Part shown: piece by piece, positions 16,208-22,587 of the stretch | Numbering within the stretch: position 1 is the first letter of the stretch | Layout: every line of letters begins with the position of its first letter | From: JACJYC01 sp964558465 | GTDB lineage: Bacteria > Bacteroidota > Bacteroidia > Chitinophagales > Saprospiraceae | NCBI GenBank assembly: GCA_964558465.1 | Contig: CAZLEF010000048.1 | Span: forward strand, 1-51,668 | Direction of reading: 5' to 3' | DNA: 51,668 nucleotides | Made by a program: the position numbers and the translations under genes | Notes under the pieces: generated by a model | Databases searched by the model: none | What the model saw: the letters and a program-made list of their open reading frames with translations, nothing else | Told to the model about the DNA's origin: nothing

Positions 16208-17779
16208 TTATCCGGTTTTCACAAACCGGCGGGTAATGCCCCGGGCCCCTTTCCGTAAGTTGACCATATACACGCCCGGTTTTAATGTTTTGACATGAAA
16301 GGAATGATCCCCCGACGCAAGTTGGGCGGCGAACAGAACGACCCGCCCGTTGAGGTCGGTAACCGAAAGAAGGTCCGCCTCCGAAGAAAGCCGGATATTC
16401 AGGCGTTCGGCCACCGGGTTGGGGAATATCTTCATTTGCAGCGCGTCGGAAAGCGGGTCGGACGTACCCACCGGCAGGTCATTGTCCTGGATAGTCAGGG
16501 TCCAGATCGAATCCAGGAGGATGGCGTTGTTGGACGGGTCGGTCAACCGGATCTCCAGGATTTCGTCGGGTTCGTCGGTCTGGTCGTCATTAATCGAAAT
16601 GCCAAAGGACATATTGCCGGTAAAATTGGCCGGAAAGGTTACGGTCGTGGGGTTCACGGTAAAATCTGCGCCTTCGGTGGCCGTGGAGGCCGGCCCGACT
16701 GAAATATTCACCGCAGTCGGATTCTGGTTGGGGTAAAACAGGGCCAGGCTGATGCCCAGGCCGCCGATATCCTCAGAGAATTCCGCGTTGGCGGTCACAA
16801 AGGAAACCAGGGGCGGAATATTGCCCGTCGGGTCGCAAGGCAACATAAAATGTTCCCCCAGCCGGTCGAAATAACCCTGGGTATAGTGCCGCCAATGACC
16901 GGCGCTGACGGGCCAGCTCGTTTCTCCCTGCCGGATGACGGAATCCCGGACCAGGGTATTGGACGAAGTGTTCCCGGTCATACCGGCAGGCCACGAATTG
17001 CCGGGGTCCTGGCCGATAACGCCGATGACATCGACCAACTCGCCGTTTTGATACAATCCGATGGCGTCGTCGCCGGTAAAACCCATCAGCGGCAGCACCA
17101 GATCAGCCTTGTCCAAAACCGCCTGGGCGGATTCGGGATGGGCGATTACATAGGTTTGGCCAGGCAATAAAAGCCCTTCCAACTGGATTGGGTTCGGTTC
17201 TGTCGACCCGTTAAAATAGAGCTGGACGGTGTATTCCTCCAATACCGCCGGCAGCTCTGCCGGATTGTAGATTTCGATGGCCCGGGTTTCCTGGGGCACA
17301 TTGGAATGGATGTATTCGGAGAAAAATAAACGATTGCAGGGGTCGGTATTGGTAATTATATCGTCGTCGTAAAAGGTAAAGGTAATGGAACCGTCCTGTA
17401 TCGCAGCGCCGTTACTGGGATCCACCAGTTTGACGGTCACCGTTTCGATCCCTTCCGGCAACTGGTCTTCAAGGGACACCACACAAACGGACATATTCCC
17501 GGAAAAACCCGCCGGAAACTCCAGCGTTTGCGGGTCGAGGGTAAAATCGGACCCCAGGATGGCCGTCGAGCTCGCGTCTACCTCCAGATCCACCGTAGTC
17601 GGCGTGTTTTCGGGGTTGGTCAGCCTTACGTTAAAACAAAGTCCGACACCTTCGATATACGTGCCATCTGTGGTGAGGATGGTGATGGTCGGGGCTAAAA
17701 CCCTTTTAACGGGTTGAGCGGCGCTGAAAAGGAGAACAACTGCAACTGGAAGGAGCAGCGACCAAAGAAGGTGTTTCAT
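16208..17779 (-). CDS. T9SS-sorted protein, lamin-tail and Calx-beta-like domains
   Basis: 523 residues. Signal peptide at about 1-22. A Calx-beta-like repeat (about 30-140; TVDLEVDASSTAILGSDFTL, LEFPAGFSGNMSVCV, VTVKLVDPSNGA) is followed by a lamin-tail-type domain (about 148-290; LFFSEYIHSNVPQETRAIEI, DAIGLYQNGELVDVIG), then a second Calx-beta-like repeat (about 335-435) whose phrases FPANFTGNMSFG and RLTDPSNNAI echo the first. The end is a T9SS type A sorting domain: MKIFPNPVAERLNIRL ... LKPGVYMVNL ... RRFVKTG. The protein should be exported by Sec, moved across the outer membrane by T9SS and released or anchored to the surface. No enzymatic motif is visible; adhesion or cell-surface binding is likely. 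Confidence 0.85.
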   Translation of the reverse strand: MKHLLWSLLLPVAVVLLFSAAQPVKRVLAPTITILTTDGTYIEGVGLCFNVRLTNPENTPTTVDLEVDASSTAILGSDFTLDPQTLEFPAGFSGNMSVCVVSLEDQLPEGIETVTVKLVDPSNGAAIQDGSITFTFYDDDIITNTDPCNRLFFSEYIHSNVPQETRAIEIYNPAELPAVLEEYTVQLYFNGSTEPNPIQLEGLLLPGQTYVIAHPESAQAVLDKADLVLPLMGFTGDDAIGLYQNGELVDVIGVIGQDPGNSWPAGMTGNTSSNTLVRDSVIRQGETSWPVSAGHWRHYTQGYFDRLGEHFMLPCDPTGNIPPLVSFVTANAEFSEDIGGLGISLALFYPNQNPTAVNISVGPASTATEGADFTVNPTTVTFPANFTGNMSFGISINDDQTDEPDEILEIRLTDPSNNAILLDSIWTLTIQDNDLPVGTSDPLSDALQMKIFPNPVAERLNIRLSSEADLLSVTDLNGRVVLFAAQLASGDHSFHVKTLKPGVYMVNLRKGARGITRRFVKTG

Positions 17780-17867
17780 TGGGAATGGTGTTTTGATGCT
17801 GGGTTTGGATGAAGGTAATTATTCATGAACTACAGTTGCGCGAATTAAAATTCAAGCAACTGTCACG

Positions 17868-18107
17868 CTACTCGGCTGCTTTTTTGCGGTTTCGCCACCA
17901 GATATACCCAAGGGTACCGACAAGCAGGTAGGGTGTGGCGAGCATATACAGGATGCCCATATTGAGCCCCCGGCCGGAAGAACCTCCGTTGGCCAGGTTG
18001 CTTTCGGCGGCTGCCCGGCACATCGGGCATTGGGCATAGGTTGCCACGGCCGTCAAAAGGACCAGAACAAAAGAGAGCAAAACCAGTTTCAATATTCTGT
18101 TTTTCAT
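17868..18107 (-). CDS. Small CPMC-motif membrane protein of oxidase cluster
   Basis: 79 residues. A hydrophobic N-terminal segment resembling a signal peptide (about 7-25) is followed by QCPMCRAAAESN, a second hydrophobic segment (MGILYMLATPYLLVGTLGYIWW) and a basic tail (RNRKKAAE). Short proteins with a QCxMCRA motif followed by one membrane helix occur beside oxidase-assembly genes in other Bacteroidota. The CxxC pair just outside the membrane could bind copper or be redox-active; this is inference. It starts four bases after the stop of the DUF420 gene, so it is cotranscribed, and it is the last gene of the respiratory unit. Confidence 0.65.
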   Translation of the reverse strand: MKNRILKLVLLSFVLVLLTAVATYAQCPMCRAAAESNLANGGSSGRGLNMGILYMLATPYLLVGTLGYIWWRNRKKAAE

Positions 18108-18111
18108 AACC

Positions 18112-18687
18112 TTAAGGATAATATGGCATGAGCATTAAATAACAAATGGGTCCTGTTACAGCGACATATAACCAGATGGGGAAAACCCACCTCGCCATCC
18201 GCCGGTGCCGCTGATATTGACCGGTATAGGCCCGGATGAACGTGAACAGGATGAACGGCAAAGAAACAGCCGCCAAACTGATATGGCTCAGGAGTAAAAC
18301 AAGATAAAGCGTGCGTTGGTTGCCCACCGCAGCCAATTCTTCCGGACTGAGGGCGCCGTTGTGATCCGTATCGCCAAACAGGGTTTCCGGCGAGGTGAAA
18401 TGATAAGCCACATAAGAAAGTAAAAACAAAAACGAAAGGGTCAGGGCCACATAAATCGTTTTCCGGTGCGCTTCTTTCCGGCCTTGTTTGATAAAAATAT
18501 AAGCAATCACAAGGGCGACAGCAGCCAACGCGTTCAGGGTGGCGTGGAAAGGCGGCAGAAAACTGAAATCCCAGCCATCCGGAAGCGATATCTTTACCCT
18601 GCGCATCATACCGACCAGCAGCAATACAACCGCTGTAACCACCCAGGCAACGGCATTCAATTTTTTGGCCAGTTTCAAATTTTCCAT
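18112..18687 (-). CDS. DUF420 oxidase-assembly membrane protein with EF-hand loop
   Basis: 191 residues, about five membrane helices. The DUF420 (YozB/CtaM-like) pattern is visible: PPFHATLNALAAVALVIAYIFI, HRKTIYVALTLSFLFLLSYVAYH, then YLVLLLSHISLAAVSLPFILFTFIRAYTGQYQRHRRMARWVFPIWLYVAVTG, split here as YLVLLLSHISLAAVSLPFIL and HRRMARWVFPIWLYVAVTG. Family members support maturation of heme-copper oxidases. Between the second and third conserved helices lies DTDHNGALSPEE, a complete EF-hand calcium loop (Asp, Asp, Asn, Gly, Glu at positions 1, 3, 5, 6, 12), where family members usually have a short GGEG-type loop. It overlaps the SCO-like gene by one base (TGATG) and precedes the CPMC gene by four. 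Confidence 0.8.
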   Translation of the reverse strand: MENLKLAKKLNAVAWVVTAVVLLLVGMMRRVKISLPDGWDFSFLPPFHATLNALAAVALVIAYIFIKQGRKEAHRKTIYVALTLSFLFLLSYVAYHFTSPETLFGDTDHNGALSPEELAAVGNQRTLYLVLLLSHISLAAVSLPFILFTFIRAYTGQYQRHRRMARWVFPIWLYVAVTGPICYLMLMPYYP

Positions 18688-19334
18688 CAGCGTTCTCTTT
18701 CTCTTCGGAAGATCAACTCGCGCTCTTTTTTTGCAGGCAGGATCATGGCGGTGATCTCGGCCAGTTGTCCGGCTTCCCGGTCGTTCCGGATATCAAAAAA
18801 ACGGCGGATCATTCCCTTTGAATCCGCAAGCGCCAGGAAAGGGCTTTTACCCGGGTCCAGGCCGTTCAAAGGGAATTTCCAGGCTTTTTCCACCAAAAAA
18901 ACAATGGAATCGGAAGGAACGGGAATAAAGATCACCTGGTCCGGATCATTGATCCCAAAACGCCCGGCAAATCCGGCAAGGGTTGAATCTTCCGGAGGCG
19001 GGTTGGTTATGTATACCGGGAACAAAACATCCTCCCGGTCGTCAAACTGCTCGTGCAAGTCCCCCAACCGGCGGCCGAAGGTCTCAAGGGTCGCCGGGTC
19101 ACCGGAGGGCAGCAGGCCGGCAATCAACATCTTTCCTTCAAAGCGTTCCCTGCTCAAGGGGGCCCCGTTCAGGTCCGCCCAGGAAAGTTCCGGCACTGGC
19201 CCCATATCCTCCAGGGTTCGGAGTTGGTTGAGCCGCCAATCCTTTCCCGATTTCAGATAAAACCAGGAAATTGCCGGAAACACCAACAACAAAACAATCG
19301 TGCCGATCAGACTAAGCGGGTTCTTTTTTTGCAT
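18687..19334 (-). CDS. SCO-like thioredoxin-fold protein lacking copper ligands
   Basis: 215 residues from the ATG giving MQKKNPLSLIGTIVLLLVFP; an upstream in-frame ATG overlaps the preceding terminator. One N-terminal membrane anchor (about 8-27) precedes a periplasmic thioredoxin-like domain. The order of elements matches SCO1/SenC: a strand at the active site (KMLIAGLLPSGDPATLETF), a DxxDVLFPVYI strand, FAGRFGI, and the last strand SPFLALADSKGMIRRFFD. The CxxxCP motif is replaced by GLLPSGDP and the distal His (usually HS before the last strand) by KS, so copper binding by the classical site is not possible. Its place, after oxidase subunit IV and before DUF420 and a CPMC protein, still suggests a role in oxidase assembly. 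Confidence 0.65.
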   Translation of the reverse strand: MQKKNPLSLIGTIVLLLVFPAISWFYLKSGKDWRLNQLRTLEDMGPVPELSWADLNGAPLSRERFEGKMLIAGLLPSGDPATLETFGRRLGDLHEQFDDREDVLFPVYITNPPPEDSTLAGFAGRFGINDPDQVIFIPVPSDSIVFLVEKAWKFPLNGLDPGKSPFLALADSKGMIRRFFDIRNDREAGQLAEITAMILPAKKERELIFRRERER

Positions 19335-19353
19335 GTTCCAACTTTTTTCAAAC

Positions 19354-19383
19354 AAAAAAGGCGAGATCATTGCCCCGCCTTTT
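19354..19383 (-). terminator. Intrinsic terminator or attenuator inside respiratory unit
   Basis: On the minus strand AAAAGGCG (19383-19376) pairs with CGCCTTTT (19363-19356) around a 12-nt loop and the transcript then continues into a T-run (19359-19354). It lies between the subunit IV gene and the SCO-like gene and would reduce read-through into the assembly genes. Confidence 0.5.
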
Positions 19384-19390
19384 CTGCCGA

Positions 19391-19813
19391 TTATCCCCAG
19401 CGGTAAACCGGGTCGCCGGAAGGATCGGGCGCCATGCCCTGTTCATTGGCCGGCAGTTCGTTTTTCTCCTTGATCTGTTCACGGCGGTTTTTCCACGACC
19501 CTCCTTCCTGAAAGAAGGCGATGATGGCCCAGACCAGCAAAACCGTGGGCAGAAGAACGGTCATGGCGAGGCTTTTGACCTCATAACGCATATGCATGAA
19601 CTCGTAAATGATAAAATAGGCCTTATAAAGGGAAAGGACAATAATGAACAGGCCGACGACATAAATCAGCCAACTCACACTGTGGGCCAGGTCGCCGCCG
19701 ATATGCCCTTTGCCAAAAAGGGAAATCAACACTTCCGCGATGGTTACCCCGGCCAGCAGCCAAAGCCCTTTAAAAACTTTCTTTTTTGATTCTTCGTAGC
19801 TGAGATTGCTCAT
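19391..19813 (-). CDS. Cytochrome c oxidase subunit IV
   Basis: 140 residues with three membrane helices (about 15-33, 43-66, 82-103), matching the prokaryotic cytochrome c oxidase subunit IV (COX4_pro/CyoD-like) family: VFKGLWLLAGVTIAEVLISL, YVVGLFIIVLSLYKAYFIIYEFMHM and MTVLLPTVLLVWAIIAFF in part. The Lys-Ala-Tyr and Glu-Phe-Met-His-Met segments are typical. The C-terminus is a charged cytoplasmic tail. It supports assembly or stability of subunits I-III. It is 33 bp from the subunit III gene and is followed by a terminator hairpin. Confidence 0.85.
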   Translation of the reverse strand: MSNLSYEESKKKVFKGLWLLAGVTIAEVLISLFGKGHIGGDLAHSVSWLIYVVGLFIIVLSLYKAYFIIYEFMHMRYEVKSLAMTVLLPTVLLVWAIIAFFQEGGSWKNRREQIKEKNELPANEQGMAPDPSGDPVYRWG

Positions 19814-19846
19814 TGCTATGCTGATTAAAGCGGTTATTCAAATCGA

Positions 19847-20863
19847 TTAAAGCAGGTAAAATACCAGGAATACAAATACCCAGACCAAATCCACAAAGTG
19901 CCAGTACAAGCCGATCTTCTCCACCATTTCATAACCGTTGCGGCGGGCCACATAAAGCCCACCGGCCGCGTTGACCATAATGATGAGCAGGAACACGACG
20001 CCCGACAAAACGTGGAATCCGTGGAAACCGGTAATAAAGAAAAACAATGCGCCGAATGAAGCGGGCCCAAAAGTCTCCATTTTCACCATGCCGGGATCAT
20101 TGCCCTCCGTCACCTTGTATTTTTTGTGGATATAGCCGCGTTCATCCACCAGGTATCCGGGTTTGTCCAAAGGCAGCTCGCTTTTTTTAACCGTTATGGT
20201 ATGGTGTCCGTCTCCGTGTCCGGCTTCGGCATCGTGGCCTTCTGCGGCGCCGGCATGCCCTTCTGATGCGTGTTCAGCGTCTGCGGCATGCCCGTCGCCG
20301 GTGACGATAACGGCTTTGTGCATGATATAACTGGTCCCGGGTTTGAATACTTCGGCAGACTCTTTGCCGTTCTCATCCAGGTACACGCCGCCCTCGACAT
20401 GAGTGCCGAAAGGGTTGGTCGTCACCGACATATGCTCCTTACTGATCAGGTTGGTCCATTCCCAACCCTGGCAACTGAGGAACCCCAGGCCGCCGAGGAT
20501 GGTGAGTAACATCCAGAACACGACGCCGCGTTTGTTCTCCCGGTGGCCTTCCTGGACGGCGCGCACCATAGTCACCGAACTGATGATCAGGAGGAACGAC
20601 ATGATGGTCACGAAAATGAGCGGCAATTCGGAACTGCCGAACGGGTGCGTTTTGAAAACAAAATCAGGCACCGGCCAGGTTGGGCTGCTGAAACGCAATG
20701 CGCCGTAAGCAATCAAAAAGCCGGCGAACGTGAAAGCGTCGCTCAACAGGAAATACCACATCATCAGCTTGCCATAGCTGATCCGGAAGGGCTCCTTGCC
20801 GCCCATCCAATCGTTTCCCTCCTGATGCACGTCTTTTTCCAATGCAGTATCTGTACTTGCCAT
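19847..20863 (-). CDS. ctaE: Cytochrome c oxidase subunit III with His-rich loop
   Basis: 338 residues. Subunit III helices are recognisable: KLMMWYFLLSDAFTFAGFL near residue 33, a middle pair around SSELPLIFVTIMSFLLIISSVTMV, QGWEW, and the last helices with FFFITGFHGFHVLSGVVFLL and YWHFVDLVWVFVFLVFYLL, split between them. Between QGWEWTNLIS and the GFHGFHV helix lies a hydrophilic insertion of about 110 residues that includes a run with roughly eight His in thirty residues (GHAADAEHASEGHAG ... GHGDGHH). Subunit III stabilises subunit I and proton uptake. A second, shorter subunit III gene is directly upstream. The insertion should face one side of the membrane as a soluble loop; metal binding is inference. 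Confidence 0.88.
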   Translation of the reverse strand: MASTDTALEKDVHQEGNDWMGGKEPFRISYGKLMMWYFLLSDAFTFAGFLIAYGALRFSSPTWPVPDFVFKTHPFGSSELPLIFVTIMSFLLIISSVTMVRAVQEGHRENKRGVVFWMLLTILGGLGFLSCQGWEWTNLISKEHMSVTTNPFGTHVEGGVYLDENGKESAEVFKPGTSYIMHKAVIVTGDGHAADAEHASEGHAGAAEGHDAEAGHGDGHHTITVKKSELPLDKPGYLVDERGYIHKKYKVTEGNDPGMVKMETFGPASFGALFFFITGFHGFHVLSGVVFLLIIMVNAAGGLYVARRNGYEMVEKIGLYWHFVDLVWVFVFLVFYLL

Positions 20864-20896
20864 TATTGGACTTTATTTTATGATATCAGTTCAAGT

Positions 20897-21481
20897 TCAA
20901 GCCGAAACAATCAAAAACACCAGCAGGTAAACCCATAAGGCGTCTACAAAATGCCAGTAAGTCAAAGTCAGTTCAAACCGGAGTTTACGAGCCGGCGTAA
21001 CCCGGTAATCCAGGAGAAAGGCGTGCAGCAAAGCCACCACCAAAACCCCGATCCCGCCCAATACGTGAGCGGCATGCAAGCCGGAGATCGCGTAGATAAA
21101 ATCGCCGGATGGATTGGTTTTCAAGGGAACCCCGATTTCCACCAAAGCCACCCATCCCTGGTATTGAAGTACCAGAAACGCCAATCCAAGCGTCAGGGTC
21201 AGGGCAAGCAATATCCGGTACAACCCGCCATTGCCCCGCAGGAAAGCCAGGTAAGCCCCGTGCAAGGTTGCACTGCTGGCAATTATTGCCCCCGTGCTTG
21301 CAAAAAAGATGCCCGGCAAACGAAACTCAAGCCAGTTGCCCGCTGCCTGCCGTACCAGGTACGCGCTGGTCAGGGAGGCGAACATCATGACAATACCGGC
21401 GCAGGCCGCCCACAATGCAAATTTGTGCGGGTGTATCTTGTTCCGTGTATTTTGTTTTGTCACTGATGTATTGCTTGTCAT
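20897..21481 (-). CDS. Cytochrome c oxidase subunit III, second copy
   Basis: 194 residues with five membrane helices: ALWAACAGIVMMFASLTSAY, FASTGAIIASSATLHGAYLAF, LTLGLAFLVLQ, AISGLHAAHVLGGIGVLVVALLHAFLL in part, and YWHFVDALWVYLLVFLIV. The GLHAAHV and YWHFVDALWVYL motifs are diagnostic of the heme-copper oxidase subunit III family. It lacks the long soluble insertion of its neighbour. Two subunit III-type genes side by side are common in Bacteroidota caa3 clusters. It lies 27 bp after ctaB and 33 bp before the larger copy, within one unit. Confidence 0.88.
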   Translation of the reverse strand: MTSNTSVTKQNTRNKIHPHKFALWAACAGIVMMFASLTSAYLVRQAAGNWLEFRLPGIFFASTGAIIASSATLHGAYLAFLRGNGGLYRILLALTLTLGLAFLVLQYQGWVALVEIGVPLKTNPSGDFIYAISGLHAAHVLGGIGVLVVALLHAFLLDYRVTPARKLRFELTLTYWHFVDALWVYLLVFLIVSA

Positions 21482-21508
21482 TTATCTTTATTTTTCCCCT
21501 GGCCGCAC

Positions 21509-22402
21509 TCAGATTTTGTCGAAATAAAATGCGATCAGGGCGACCGGTATATAAAAAAACGAATAGAACATCAATCCAAGCGCCGATTTTCGGTTGCAAT
21601 CCCTGAAAAAACGCCAGGCAAACCAGGCATAACCTGCCGTCAACAGAAGAACAACGGCAAGGGAAATCACCCCGCTGACGCCCAGCAAAAAGGGCAGCGC
21701 CGAAATGGGCGCCAGGAACAGCGTGTACAAAAACGACTGCTTGCCGGTGTTGCGGTCGTTTTGCCCGGTGGCGGGGAGCAACTTGTACCCCGCCTTGTGG
21801 TAGTCCTCATATCCGAGCCAGCCGATGGACCAGAAATGGGGGAACTGCCAGCAAAACTGCAAAGCAAAAAGCGCCAGCGCCAACACCGTGATCTGTCCCT
21901 CAGCCGCCGAACTGCCGATCATAACCGGCAAGGCGCCCGGGATAGCCCCAACTGCCACCGCGTTGGGCGTGATCCGTTTCAACGGCGTATACAGGAACGC
22001 ATAACTCAGCATGGCAACCGTCCCAAGGAACGCCGTCCACGGATTGAACATTGCCAGCAGGCTGATCCCGAACAGGCTCATCATGCCGGCCGCCAAAACC
22101 GCTTCGGATATCTGCATCCTGCCGGCTGCCAGGGGCCGGTCCATCGTCCGTTTCATTAACCGGTCAAAATCCTTTTCCATGACCTGGTTGAGGGCATTGG
22201 CGGCGCCTGTGACCAGGAACCCGCCCAAAGCCAGAACCACAACGGCGATGGTATTTACATGGCTATTCGCTGCAATCAGAAATGCCATGACCGAGGAAAA
22301 CACCACTGTCAGCGTCAGCCGGAATTTTACCAGCATTTTATAGTCCCGGGCCTTTGCCGCGGCACGTTGCCAAATACTGTATTTTTCAACTTTTAATTCC
22401 AA
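21509..22402 (-). CDS. ctaB: Protoheme IX farnesyltransferase (heme O synthase)
   Basis: 297 residues from a TTG start. The family core begins soon after (ARDYKMLVKFRLTLTVVFSS), so the true start must be upstream of the first internal ATG (22336), which would cut this segment; TTG at 22402 is the best choice. The UbiA-type prenyltransferase motifs are present: NALNQVMEKDFDRLMKRTMD (the NxxxDxxxD metal-diphosphate site), RPLAAGRM, YTPLKRITPNAVAVGAIPGALP in part, and the second Asp motif region YEDYHKAGYKLLP. It converts heme B to heme O in the membrane, as needed by the oxidase encoded around it. About nine membrane helices. The 185-bp gap before it is the largest in the unit and carries heptamer-like repeats. 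Confidence 0.93.
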   Translation of the reverse strand: MELKVEKYSIWQRAAAKARDYKMLVKFRLTLTVVFSSVMAFLIAANSHVNTIAVVVLALGGFLVTGAANALNQVMEKDFDRLMKRTMDRPLAAGRMQISEAVLAAGMMSLFGISLLAMFNPWTAFLGTVAMLSYAFLYTPLKRITPNAVAVGAIPGALPVMIGSSAAEGQITVLALALFALQFCWQFPHFWSIGWLGYEDYHKAGYKLLPATGQNDRNTGKQSFLYTLFLAPISALPFLLGVSGVISLAVVLLLTAGYAWFAWRFFRDCNRKSALGLMFYSFFYIPVALIAFYFDKI

Positions 22403-22557
22403 GACTATTTTTTTTCAAGCTCAAAGGATCTGGTGTCCGGCGCGAAATAACTTTCAAATTACTAATGTTTAGTCAAATGAAAGGCGATAAGTTGTGCCAA
22501 AGGCATCCCTTCGGGGCGGGCGTTGTAATCAGTTGACAATAGTCGGATGTGACTGCA

Positions 22558-22585
22558 AACTGCCAACTGAGAACTGTTGACTGCC
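22558..22585. repeat. Four imperfect AACTGNN heptamers inside operon
   Basis: Units AACTGCC, AACTGAG, AACTGTT and GACTGCC run consecutively and end two bases from the ctaD stop codon, in the gap between ctaD and ctaB. They belong to the same kind of words as the TGACAAC array near 10 kb. Confidence 0.65.
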
Positions 22586-22587
22586 CG

